Shown: piece by piece, positions 38,386-49,637 of the stretch | How positions within the stretch are numbered: the stretch's first letter is position 1 | Layout of the letters: the number at the start of each line of letters is the position of its first letter | Source: Pogostemon cablin | Taxonomy: Eukaryota; Streptophyta; Magnoliopsida; Lamiales; Lamiaceae | NCBI GenBank assembly: GCA_023678885.1 | Contig: CM042987.1 | Location: 28,296,927-28,360,926 of the forward strand | Length of the DNA: 64,000 nt | Direction: 5' to 3' | Notes under the pieces: generated by a model | What the model saw: only the letters and a program-made list of their open reading frames with translations | The model's database searches: none | What the model was told of the DNA's origin: nothing | Position numbers and translations under genes: made by a program

Positions 38386-39428
38386 ACAGACTTGTATCTT
38401 AATCTGTACTTCTCTTCGATCCCATTCTTGCAATTCTTGTGGTATTGTTGTATCTTAGTAATGCAGTGTTATTTTTGGGAAAAAAAATGCGCGTCTTCCA
38501 TCCCTGCAATTATTAGTGTTCATAGGGGATTAACTTCTCTGAGAAACTTTCTACTTCAGTTTTGTTGAGATGTGGATATGTCATTGTCATATCTTACAAT
38601 TGTTTGTAATTAGCACACTCCCAAGTTTCCTATTAAACAACTTGTAATTCTTTTTTGTACCGAGTGAATATGCACCAGTCTTTGCTTATTGATGTGAATA
38701 ATTTACTTAACTCTATACAGCTTACTAATGAGTCTCTCATATGGTATATTAAGTGCAACTGGTCGAAGTAACATATTTAACTCCATATGAAATTCATTTG
38801 TGGATATGCAAAAAAATGAGGAAAAATCTCAGTTCAATGAAATTGCAAACAGAAAATAATGTCAATTTCTTGGCCAAATTTTCATATCTTTTTAGGCACC
38901 CGCATGATCGACTTCAATCAGGACATTTTTCTGGTAAAACTCTTGAGCCAAGAGCATGTACTGTATTACCCTTAATCATTCGTGTGATTTACAGGCTTAA
39001 AACCTTATCAAGCCTGTTAAACTGGATAAAATATCAAGCCTTTTTTAACTGGATAAAAAAGTACATGCAAGTCACTGAATCAAGTCAAGTTGAAGTCGAA
39101 CTAGTTGAGTTTGATTTAGTCGAGTTCATAGTTGAACCTGACTCTGTGACTTGACCTGGTGTAAATAGTGAAAAGGGATGAAGAATCACGGCTGACAGAA
39201 GTTCAGCTGTTTGAAACTTATCATCGTTAACACCAACTCCTCTGAAAACACCTCAATTAATGCTTTTTCTAATGAACAATAACCAAGCACTGTTAAAGTT
39301 TTAACAGTAAATACATCATTAATCTAAAAGTTCAAGAAAGAGGTACTTGTATTAATAGGGCAAATGCAGAATTACACGATAAATAAGGCACTACTTTGAC
39401 CTAAAAACTCAGCAGTACATCCTCTGTA
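38386..39428. other. Convergent 3' ends of SEC5 and LSM3
   Basis: The two genes converge here, so the stretch should hold both 3' untranslated regions. No clear additional gene: the 133-codon open stretch at 38753-39154 has no recognisable family and looks random. Confidence 0.4.
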
Positions 39429-41981
39429 TCAAGCTGTTCTCAGTGGAGGTGAGACCAATATGACACCATCCCCTCTCACAAATAGAAATGGCACAGTACG
39501 TCTAGTAGTCTGCAAAAGAATTAAAAAGGATGACCAAATAAGCACAAACCCCCAGAAAGAAAAAATAAGATTACAAATTTCAACAATAATCCCTTGTCTG
39601 CACCCTCTTGTACAGATATGTCTAAGTTGTAGAGTAAATATTGTTCCAACTTCCAAAATATGTACTGTATAACCTATGTGTTTCAATTCAAAACATAGTC
39701 CCAAGAACAAACTGAATGAAACTCGAGCACTGTACACATGCGGTTTGAAAGTTATATTACCATCAAGCATTGATTTGAGAAATGGAGTCGTTTCTACCTG
39801 GTAACCAGTCAGAAGAAACCACGACAAAGTTTGCTTTACCCTACTTCTGGCCTAAACTACGCGGAATCAAGTCAAAATGGTTTCAGTAATAGGCTTTGGT
39901 GCCATTTAATAAGATGTCAAGTAAGACTTGGAGAAGTTATTCACAGGAGATAGCGCAAAGAAATTCTTAGACATCTTAAACTATGAAGTTGCAACTATTC
40001 GAGGCTATAATTTTACATAACTGCAGATGAATATTGCAATTTGCAAAAGAACTAACACTACTACACATGGTGAGTAACAACATACCCTGACAATTTCCTC
40101 GTATGTTTCATCATCAATCTCAACAGTTGTAACAATCTCTTCAACATCACCTAGAATCATATTCAAGTGCTGATCATAAGCCTGAAAATGATAACCACAG
40201 AAATGCATAAGTTACTCAAACCAATAATTAGGCCACAGAAAGAGATTTTCTTAATTGATTTTTATCCCTATCAAGATGGTTGTTGGCACGTAAAACTTTG
40301 CTTCTTAATTTTCTATGATGTATAAAGGATAAAATATTTTTGGTATAACAAAAAGATCAACTATATTTCCAATTATTTGTTAATGTGGTGAAACAGTTTC
40401 AACAAAATGTTAAAAAAACTTAATCTTTTGAACCAACAAAATGGTTTGATACATAATAAATTGCCCCATTTTCCCCCCGACAGACCAACAGGTTCCAGGC
40501 AAGATTTTAGATAACACAATCAATCGTTCTGGTGTCTTCTGTTACTTGAGAAGGGAACTGGGGTGGGGGAATACTTCTCAACTCATTTTTGTGCCTACTT
40601 GGTTCAAAATTCATGGAATGTAGGCTGCAGCAGGTATTTAATTAATCACAATGTCTCTTTCATGCATTGCTCCAAGGGTAGCAGGCACACTTTTGTAATA
40701 GATATACCTAAAGCTGCAGGAACTTTGATTCTATGGATTATGTACATGGAAAGGTAAGAACAATAATGCAAACACAAAAGAAGTAAAAAGGATGCTCCAA
40801 GTCATATACAGGTCAATGAGAGTTCCTAGAGACTCATCTCACTCTTTAGTCTTTAAATTGAGCCACTAAATTTAGATTATAGAATACAATACCAAATTAC
40901 AAGTTAGTAGTACCAAAAAGAGTTCTATGAATAGTCAGTAAACATTGGATTCCAAAATTTTAAAATCTACACTGCCTGAAACAAGTAACAATTAGGCCCG
41001 TCATATAAGATCCAGCTATCTCCATATATGGATCAATACCCTATGTTACATAGCACTAGGTAAAGACATCTGAAATTGTGACATTTCCATTCACATACTG
41101 ACTCAGAGTTACACTTACATAAAAACTACATTAGTGGTGCAGTGGCGCATCCCGGATCTGGAACTTTGGGGAGCAAGGCTCAGCAATCAGGGACGAACTT
41201 AGAGGAGCTCAGGGGCAATTTGCTCCCTTGAATTTAAATTATTACATCTAGCATAGAGATATTTATTTATTTTATTTAAACCTTTAGATTTTACGATTTT
41301 GTACTCCTAGAATTTTAATACTATTTTATAATCCATATAGTATAAAGAATGCCGTCCCTCCCCTAGACCTTATTTCTAGATTAACCTGTAAAAGAAGTTC
41401 GTAGTTTAGCACTACTTTCTTTTTCACATAAGTACATCACTACATTGCACATTGCATACTGCAATTGCAATTACATAAGATAAAATATTGGGAAGAAAAT
41501 CATTCCAAGAAAAAATATAAAAAACCCAGCAATTCAGCCTCATTTGATAACGAGAATCAGATAAAGAAAACCAGAAATTCAGTTCCCACAGCATCTGCGG
41601 TGGATTATATCAAACCAAAAAGGGGAAGGGGAGGAAAAAAAACAAAAAGAAACCCAAACCCTAAACAGTAAACAGTCACATGCCATATTCCCACCCACTG
41701 CAAACCTAATGAACCCCATCTTTCCTCAAGCATAAAACTACAGCGACACTCCATTATCTATAAAAAATACTCTCATCTGCACCCAAAGTAACAAGAAAGA
41801 AAACACAATGACACAAAAAATACATGAGCAATAGAAAAAGTGAGAGAGAGAGATAGAGGCATACATGGAGTTTACCACGGAGCTCGCGATCGTGACGAAG
41901 CTTGACGTAGATGCGTTCGTCGAGGCTGAGGCGAATGAGGTCCAATGGCTCCTTCACGGCGCTCTCCTCTTCGCTACCCAT
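39429..41981 (-). CDS. LSM3: U6 snRNA-associated Sm-like protein LSM3, 3 exons, 97 aa
   Basis: Exons on the minus strand: 41981-41865 (39 codons), 40181-40086 (32 codons), 39509-39429 (26 codons plus stop). All phases are zero with GT/AG ends. The protein carries the Sm1 motif (LSLDERIYVKLRHDRELRGK, then HLNMILGDVEE) and the Sm2 motif (FLFVRGDGVILVSPP). Family length is 97-102 aa, so it is complete. LSM3 is a ring subunit of both the nuclear LSM2-8 complex, which binds the U6 3' end in splicing, and the cytoplasmic LSM1-7 complex, which promotes mRNA decapping. An ATG seven codons upstream is in frame, but the MGSEEESAVKEPLD start matches the family better. Intron 1 is 1.68 kb. Confidence 0.95.
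41140..41240. repeat. Possible transposon-end remnant in LSM3 intron 1
   Basis: CAGTGGCGCATCCCGGATCT...AACTTTGGGGAGC and the following CAGGGACGAACTTAGAGGAG...AGGGGCAATTTGCTCCC resemble a hAT-type terminal sequence often seen in plants. No matching opposite end or target duplication was found, so the assignment is weak. Confidence 0.3.
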
Positions 41982-42400
41982 CTTCTTCTCTTGCTTTCTC
42001 ACTGCACTTTTTTAGTTAAACCCCTCTTCTTTTATAAACCTATTTCCTTTTAACCAGAAACGCTCTCCATAAAGTGCGATTTCTTCTACTGCGATTTTTT
42101 TATTTTTTATTTTTTATTTTTTTAAAGGGTACTGCCATCCTTAAATGTTTTAATAACCGAATCGGATATCAAACCACTGGAAATAACAATTCGAGATTCC
42201 ACCGATCAAATCGGTTTAATTGAAAAATTAAATTTGAATTAGATACTTTTTTTTTTCAATTAAAAAGCACTAAATACTTTCAATTAGAAAGTTGGTAATT
42301 GGATCAAACTGGGAGTTTAAAAGTTAATAAACAATTTTTAATAATTTTATTTTCAACATTTTAGAAGAAGAAATATCAGAGAATCAGACACCACTATCCT
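41982..42400. other. Divergent intergenic region between LSM3 and the trihelix gene
   Basis: The two genes point away from each other and share this roughly 400-bp gap, so it may hold both promoters. It is AT-rich with T runs (42098-42123, 42247-42257). No TATA box is assigned. Confidence 0.4.
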
Positions 42401-45400
42401 TACAACTCACCCAGTACACGACTTTTCTCTCCTAATAATTCACCGTCCCAACGGAGGACTTGTACCCTCAATCAACGTCGTCCGCATCGGCAGCTGTTGC
42501 CCCACCGCCCCCTCCTGCCCCGGCCGCATAACGTGCATTTGGAGATGGAACTGTGCACCGGAGGAATCTCTACTGGGATTGCTTGCCAGGTACAACAAAT
42601 TATAGTGTGATTTAATTTTAGTAATTTTTAATTGTTGCTGCTTAATGTGTTGGAATATTATCAGGGTTTGTAAGCATCTTTTGGAATTTGATGGTTCTTG
42701 ATTTGGGAGGAATGTTTATGTTTTGATCTGTGATGCTCTAAAATTCTTTTTGTTATTGGATCCATCACTTGCTGCGTGGGGTATGTGATCTAATCCGCTT
42801 TTTCTTGTTTTATTGATTAGGGTTTCTTATTGATTGTCACATTACTTAATAACGAACCCATTTTTGCTATCTCCCTCTGTCCATAGAACTAAACATGTAT
42901 TTTAATCTATCTATGGTGCAACAATATAATATATAGAGATGAAGTGTTTCAAGTCATTTTATGTTCAATCATGTAGTAAGCTACAAAAGGTGGGAGTATT
43001 TTAATCTCAACTTGGTACGCTGTTGACATAAGCTTTTTGCCTTCATTTTAGGAGAGATGCGTGTGCTGGCTGTGTGTTTCTCTTCACAATAATTTATTAT
43101 AATCCCTCCATATCCCCTTTTCCTCCCATACATTGCATCTCAACACCCTTTTTCTCTTTTTTCTTTTCAATCCCTCTAAACTGTCACTGTGTGTCATCTT
43201 CCACATCCACCCCTTAATTTCAAGTTCGATCTTCCGTTTCTTTGACCAATTCATGTTTCTTGTTTCTAATCTCTTTAGCTGTAGCTTATGTATTTATGTT
43301 TTTTTAGTGCGATTTTATGATAAAAATTTATGATTTGGTCATTTTCTCCGGTGATTATTTGCTTTTAAGTTGTGGGTTTTCTATTTCCGTTTTTATTTTG
43401 TTTTTATTTTTTATTATTGAATATTTTCATGAGCAATTGATTGTGAATTACACTGTGTTGGCGACTGTATCGATGTGTTTTGTAAAAATAATAGATAATT
43501 GATTTTAATTAACTTCGAATCTTGGATGAGGGCGGAGTTGGCTGTAGAAGGTAGAATGATTTGGGGATTCATTTGATATGTTATCATTACGCCGAAAATT
43601 AGGCTTTTATTTTTTAATTTATCAATTTCTCCGACTTTTAGTTAAATATCCTTATTATTATGGAGTAGTATTTAGTGAAAAGGAGGAAAATTTGACAATT
43701 ATTTTCTTTGAATGCCTGTGGCTCCAGCAAAAATCTTCCAGCATAATTCCTTCCTTAAATTAATTTCCCATTCCAATAAAAATTACGGCAGAAACACCTG
43801 ATCAATTCGCGGAAAACGCTGAAGCTAGCTGTATCGTAATACTGTTTGAGCCCTAACTCAAATTTTCCAATTCGATTGCGTGTTAGTATAATTTTTTGGT
43901 TTTTATCCTTTTCATTTTTAATGTTTTGCTAAATTTGTCTTTTTGTTAAGTTTCTATTAACTATTCTTCTTGTAATATTAATTATTAAGTTAGTAAGTGC
44001 TTTAGTAGTGGCTTCTTGTTGTAGCATTAAAATTTTAAGTGATTTATTAGTGTTTTGGATTCACTCGTTGTTCTTGAATAATTTCTATTCAACTTATAAT
44101 CTACATTTTATAAAAATCATCATGTGCTTATGTTTGAATGTATGGTGAGTCTGCTAAAAGTAGCCCTAATACTCATAATTTTTTATGATAACAAAGTGAA
44201 GGTAGTTAGAGTTCCTTTTAAAATCTCATTGAGACATCAGTAGATTACTTCTTTGCTCAAGTTATTGTCAACTACGTATGAAAGCTTCTAAAGTTCATTT
44301 TGTTACAATGTAGAATATATGTTAAGTTATTTTTTTTATCTGATCTGAGAAACATATGTTTATTTGTTTTGCAATGAATATAATGACAACATTTGGTGTT
44401 TGTAGATAAACTAGAATTGCTTTATAAGGTTTCGAAACAAGGGTGATTTAAGCAAGGTTGTGGGCTGATATCATTACTTGATTTGCTCTCCAATTTTTCA
44501 TTTACAGATAAGATTTGAGTAATGATATTCTTGTTAATGGATTTTCAACAGAGCTCTTCAATTTCTAGAGATTACTCACAATTGTTCTATCAGCATCTCT
44601 GCTGTACATTGTGAAGATTCTGTATTCACCTCTTTCTGAACAGAGAACTAGGTAAGGTTTTGTGGTTTGGTATTCTTCAATTCCAGGAACCATTAATAAA
44701 TAAATAGTATGAAAAACCAGCTAAGTTGATGATAGAAAAATATTTTTTCGTAATTGTACCAACTGCAGATAAGATATGAAAATCTTTAAAGGAATCTCTT
44801 TTTTGAATTGCATGTTTCTTATGTAAAGACATGGCCTCTGATCCACTTAAGTTATATATAATATGGCCATAGACTAAATTTTTATCTTTTTTGTGCAGCG
44901 GATGAGGATCTAATAAGCCTGATATCACATGTGAAACCACTTGAGGTTTGTTTTTCTTCTTACTTGTTATGTACTTACTTTCTGTCTGTAGCATTGTCAA
45001 AAACTATGTTAGTTCATTAATTTTAGCGAACTATTTATCCAGTTGAATACATTCTTATGTTCAATATGATTTAGAAGATTTAGAAACTGAGTCATGGTTA
45101 ACTAATTCTGCTTATGCTTGACTGTAAAGCAGAAGATCTAAGCCACTTTATATTACCTTGGACATTTTTTTGAGGTACGCTGCTGCTAAATATGCAGTCA
45201 AGTTAGATCTGCATAAATTTATCTTGCATTTGAACCCTGTTTTGTAAATTTATCAGTCAAGTCATTTAAATTTCAATATTGATCCATGTATAATGCAATT
45301 GCTACATCTTTAACATGCTCATCACTTGATAGAGCAACATGGAAATGTGTTGTTTTTGAATCATGCGCGTCTACTTTTACTTCTTAAGAGTAGTGAGGTG

Positions 45401-46376
45401 CTTGTTGAATATTCTTTTGGGCACTGTATACTTTATTATGCTAGAATTTTTGTAATTACCTTTATAATTTCCAGTTATGGTTTGTTTTGTTTGTTCTACC
45501 TTTAATAAGTTTTAATTGGGTTTGATATGTGACTGACGCTAAACCATGTTTTCTCCTAGAAAGTTTCTCCAACTTTCTGGTCCGTAGGCACATCTATGCT
45601 GTAATACTTTGAACCACGTGTTTTGGATGAGATTGCAATAAGGTAAATGTGTTGATCCTTTAATCACTTTTAAACTTTTATTTTATTTTCTGTCTTAGGT
45701 TAGAGCGTTTCTTCCAAAATCTGATTCAAGGGATGGTGACATGGTGTTTTTTGACGAACTACTTGTTTTATATGGTATTTTGGTCCCTTGAAAGCTGAGC
45801 ACTGTTTTCTGAAATCCCATCTGAGATTGCTTTCTTTTGAGAATAATTAAATCCTCTCATACATATTGCATTTTAAGACCCCTTTTCAGTTCATGCATTT
45901 CTATTCAATTTGAGGATTAGTCAAGGTTTTTTTGAGGTGTAACGGTGTCATCTCGAGTTGGACCCCCCTTCATATGAGGTTTGATATCTACAAGGTCAAT
46001 CTTGATCTGTGCTTCTTCAGTTGGAAGGTTCTTTTTTAACCAAATCAAATCTTTTTTCATATCTTTTTACTTTTTGGGTGTAAAGATTTACTATTATATT
46101 TATTATTTTTTTGTGCATTTGTAAAAGAGTTTAGTTTGGTAATTTCTGGTGATTATTTTCCTTTTAACTTATTGGTTTCCTATTTCCTTTTCTTTTTCTT
46201 TAACATTTTTCATGCGTGAAATTTGCTGCACAATTGATGGTATATTGCTCTGAGTTGGCGGGTGTATTAACGTGTTTCTTTAGAAATAGCTGATTTGAAT
46301 TGATTTAGAATCTTTTTTAAGGCCTTGAAAGTAAATGTGGTCTCCTGTTTGATTTGAAGCTCTGTACAAAGGGGTT
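42401..46376 (+). other. Probable long spliced 5' leader of the trihelix gene
   Basis: A pyrimidine- and C-rich segment (42420-42590, with GCCCCACCGCCCCCTCCTGC) ends at a donor-like CTTGCCAG|GTACAA (42592). A second exon-like stretch near 44555-44652 ends AACTAG|GTAAGG. An acceptor CTGTACAAAG lies at 46369, just before the ATG. No coding region of any family was seen in between, although several short ORFs exist. That these are leader exons is an inference; a small separate non-coding gene is possible. Confidence 0.4.
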
Positions 46377-47693
46377 ATGGAAGGAAATTCGTCTTCAAGA
46401 AGTACTATTCAGGGTAATGGTTCTTACGGAGGTTTTGATTTAGGACCAATGAGAGTCCATCATCACCAACAACAATCACTCGGCCCTCATCATCAGCACA
46501 ACCCTCAACTTAGACAGGGCTCGACGATGGTTCCTCAAACAATTCAAGAGAACTTTCCCCTCACGATGGGAAGCAATCAAGAAGATCACTCATTTTCATT
46601 AACGGACTACAACAAAATGGATAGGGGGAAATCTGGGAGTGATGAGGATGAGCAGAGCTTAACAGAAGATGCTGCCGATAATCGCAATGATCCAAGCAAA
46701 GTTAAGAAGGCATCTCCATGGCAGCGTGTGAAATGGACTGATGGCATGGTTAGGCTGCTAATTACGGCTGTTTCATACATTAGTGAAGAGGCGGGTGCCG
46801 AATATGGAGCAGGGTCAAAAAGGAAGTACACGAATTTGCAAAAGAAAGGAAAATGGAAATCGGTTTCAAAAGCCATGGCTGAAAGGGGTCTTTTTGTTTC
46901 GCCTCAGCAATGTGAGGACAAATTCAATGATCTCAATAAACGGTACAAGAGGCTGAATGAGATTCTAGGAAGAGGAACTTCGTGTGAGGTTGTCGAGAGT
47001 CCTGCACTTTTGGACGTGATGGATCACATTTCTGAGAAAGCAAAAGAGGAGGTTCGTAAAATTTTGAGCTCAAAGCATTTGCACTATGAGGAAATGTGCT
47101 CTTACCATAATGGGAACCGCCTGCATCTCCCACCCGATCCTGAATTGCAGCGTTCTTTGCGCTTGGCCCTTAGGAGTAGAAATGATCATGATGACCCCGG
47201 TATGAAAAGGTATCCGAATGATGATATTGATGAGGTTGATCAAGAAACTGACTTGGATGATCATGGTGGATACGAGGAGAATCCAAGGGCATATGACTTT
47301 CAAGGGAGCTCTATGAAGAGGGTAAAACAATGTCAGTCTTCTCAGGAGGATTTTAGTATTAGGAATTCCTTAGATTGCAATAGAACTTTCAATTTGCAGG
47401 CAGAAAATGCCGACTGTGATGCAAACAAATTTCCAGGTGAAGGCACAAAAACGAATACAATATCACAGAAGCAGACACTTAGTCAGTGGAATCTTCAAAT
47501 AGAGGAACAAAGGATAAATATAGAAATGCAAATGTTGGAGCTGGAGAAAGAGAGGTTCAAATGGCAAAGATTTTGTCGGAAAAAGGACAGAGAGTTAGAG
47601 ATGATGAAGATGGAAATTGATAGGATGAAACTAGAGAATGAACGTATGGCTTTGGATTTAAGACGAAAGGAGTTGGATATGAACAAAAATTAG
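46377..47693 (+). CDS. Trihelix DNA-binding transcription factor, 438 aa, single coding exon
   Basis: The ORF is intronless. Residues 26-47 are His/Gln-rich, and 82-110 are acidic with a basic edge. The trihelix (Myb/SANT-like) domain spans about 113-200: PWQRVKWTDGMVRLLITAVS, KGKWKSVSKAMAERG, then SPQQCEDKFNDLNKRYKRLN. It has Trp at 120 and 160 and Phe (183) at the third core position. Next comes the conserved SSKHLHYEEMCSYHNGNRLH block and an acidic linker. A long predicted coiled coil (about 378-436, EEQRINIEMQMLELEKERFK) probably serves dimerisation. This domain order matches the plant SH4/SIP1-type trihelix proteins similar to Arabidopsis At1g21200. Such proteins are nuclear and bind GT-type promoter elements; the targets here are unknown. 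Start chosen as the first Met of the open frame, in agreement with family N-termini (MEGN). Confidence 0.92.
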   Translation: MEGNSSSRSTIQGNGSYGGFDLGPMRVHHHQQQSLGPHHQHNPQLRQGSTMVPQTIQENFPLTMGSNQEDHSFSLTDYNKMDRGKSGSDEDEQSLTEDAADNRNDPSKVKKASPWQRVKWTDGMVRLLITAVSYISEEAGAEYGAGSKRKYTNLQKKGKWKSVSKAMAERGLFVSPQQCEDKFNDLNKRYKRLNEILGRGTSCEVVESPALLDVMDHISEKAKEEVRKILSSKHLHYEEMCSYHNGNRLHLPPDPELQRSLRLALRSRNDHDDPGMKRYPNDDIDEVDQETDLDDHGGYEENPRAYDFQGSSMKRVKQCQSSQEDFSIRNSLDCNRTFNLQAENADCDANKFPGEGTKTNTISQKQTLSQWNLQIEEQRINIEMQMLELEKERFKWQRFCRKKDRELEMMKMEIDRMKLENERMALDLRRKELDMNKN

Positions 47694-48729
47694 CCTTTCT
47701 CATTGAGTTTTATTTAATGCATTACATCATACACTCTTCTCTTAAACTAGTCCTGGGATCCCCTCTATCTTGCCATCGATGTTGTATTCTTCACCCGATG
47801 AACATTGTAGGTTTAGAGATGTTCGTGTTCGTGGCAGCTGTCTTATTTCTTGTTATTATATCAGACAAGGTACTAGTTTTGCAAGGTTATGTATTGCAGC
47901 TTTCCTTGAAGTCATTTGAGTTCGCTTAATTAGTTGTCGATCATGCTTAGGTAAAGGCTAGTTATTGTGGATTTGATGCGATGTAGTAGTAACATCCCAA
48001 CATACTTGATGTCTTTAGATCATATATTCGGTTGATTATTATCCCTGAAATCTAATTCCAATTCTCCCCACACTTGAATGTGTTTCATTTTCATTTGTGA
48101 TTTTGGTTTCGAGTTCCGTTTGAATGCTACACGTTTTGATTGTTTCTAAGCTCGATCCGGTGGATATGATGATGACAAGTGGAGGCTACCCTCCGCTTGG
48201 CATCGTAAGGATGTCTTTCGTAGTTTTTACATTGCAGATGGTCTTAACAGTTGCTTGTATCTGATGGGTGGCCAGACAAGTTTACATTTATCAAAAGCTG
48301 GTTGTGTATTTTTCTTTAATTAATAGATTAATTTTGATCCTCTCACAAGAGGGCGTGTTGTAGTTACAAAATTTGGTTTGAATTATAGTTATATATATTG
48401 CTTCCAACTGGGTGTTGGAAAGACCTTAATTCTTGATTCTGGCTTAGTTTATTTCTCTAATTTTATTGCATAGATTGTGTATTTGTGTTGCATTCTTGAA
48501 TTGATTGGGACTTGAAGATGGCTTGTTTCTTGTATTTGCTGTAAACCTTCAAGTGGCATGCACTACTACATTCTACCTTTGTAATATGTCCAGAAAAGAA
48601 AAGGTCTCTATTAATTCATGAGATATGCGATAAACAGAAGTTTCTTGATAAAAGTCTTTGCTTATCTGATAGGGTTAGTGAGACTTGCCGGTATTTATTT
48701 GAGATTTTCTATGAGGTGTTTTTTTTTTT
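47694..48729 (+). other. 3' UTR of the trihelix gene and spacer
   Basis: Sequence of intermediate composition continues for several hundred bases after the stop. A spliced or polyadenylated end somewhere before 48600 is plausible. No further ORF is supported. Confidence 0.4.
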
Positions 48730-48974
48730 GGTTAATTGCAAAAAAAACCACGATCTTTACACCTATTGCAAATTAATCCTCACTTTTGAGAAATTGCAAA
48801 AAAAACACCATCTTTAAGTATTGTTGCAAATTAAACTCTAAAAACCCTACTTTTAGTCACAAATTGGGTTATTTTGCAACAATACTTAAAGGTGATGGTT
48901 TTTTTTTGCAATTTCTCAAAAGTAAGGATTAATTTGCAATAGATGTAAAATTCGTGATTTTTTTGCAATTAACC
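48730..48974. mobile_element. Foldback MITE with ~105-bp arms
   Basis: The left arm GGTTAATTGCAAAAAAAACC...CACTTTTGAGAAATTGC...AAGTATTGTTGCAAA and the right arm are inverted copies along almost their full length, with a roughly 30-bp loop around 48840-48870. The 245-bp element is non-coding and would form a near-continuous hairpin if transcribed. T-rich sequence on both sides hides any target duplication. A Mutator-type origin is a guess. Confidence 0.82.
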
Positions 48975-49109
48975 CTTTTTTTGTTTTTGTTTTTTTTTAA
49001 AGGTGTGTGAGATGTGTTAAAATATGATTATTATATAGGTAGAGTATGCTTGATTATTAAAATATGGAGTATATTTTTAAAGTGCGATAAATGATGATGT
49101 ATTAAAATA

Positions 49110-49305
49110 CACCTCCGTCCCATAGAAATTTTACGCAAATTTATTTTGGGCGTCCCATAGAAAGGTTTACATTTCCCATTATAGTAAATGAGGCTCACAC
49201 AAAATATTTAAATATCTTCATGGGACCCACAACACCACACTAATACAACTATCGGCTATACATTTAAATATTATTTCTCTCACCCCATTACACATTATAA
49301 TACTA
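49110..49305. mobile_element. Stowaway-type MITE, right end lost
   Basis: The left end CACCTCCGTCCCATAGAAAT is preceded by TA. The body runs parallel to 2166-2417 (TAGTAAATGAG, GGGACCCACAACACCACACT, CTAATACAACTA). The expected GGAGGGAG right end is not found, so the copy appears truncated. Confidence 0.65.
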
Positions 49306-49382
49306 TAGATTTTTGGACATTATAATATGTTAGATTACAAACATACTTTAAGTATTAATAATACTTTACCTATATAATAATA

Positions 49383-49637
49383 ACTCCTATCTCGTTTCAA
49401 TTTTTACGTTTACTTTTTTAGTAGAGATTAAGATTTATAGTATTCCTTTAATGTGTAATGAATTGAAATATATAATATTTTTATGTAAAGTGAGTTGTTG
49501 TATTAATGTAATGTATGGTTTTTATGGACATATATTAGTTGTTTTGTGTGAGTCCAATTTACCAAAAAAGGAAATATAAATATTGAAAAGAGATGTCCAA
49601 ATTAAAAATATGTAAACATTGAAATAAGATGAAAGAG
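49383..49637. mobile_element. Diverged Stowaway-type MITE
   Basis: The ends ACTCCTATCTCGTTTCAATT and ATTGAAATAAGATGAAAGAG are inverted and flanked by TA. The interior follows the copy at 13892 (TTTACGTTTAC, AAAAAAGGAAATATAAATATTG). More degraded termini suggest an older insertion. Confidence 0.65.

Noticed and set aside
38753..39154. 133-codon plus-strand ORF between SEC5 and LSM3
   Set aside because: Composition and lack of any motif suggest chance; it lies where the two 3' untranslated regions should converge.
44555..44652. Exon-like stretch ending in a donor, considered as a coding exon
   Set aside because: No frame joins it to the trihelix ATG without stops; kept only as a possible untranslated exon.
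47717..47929. 70-codon plus-strand ORF after the trihelix stop
   Set aside because: Within the expected 3' untranslated region, different frame, no similarity to the family's C-terminus.
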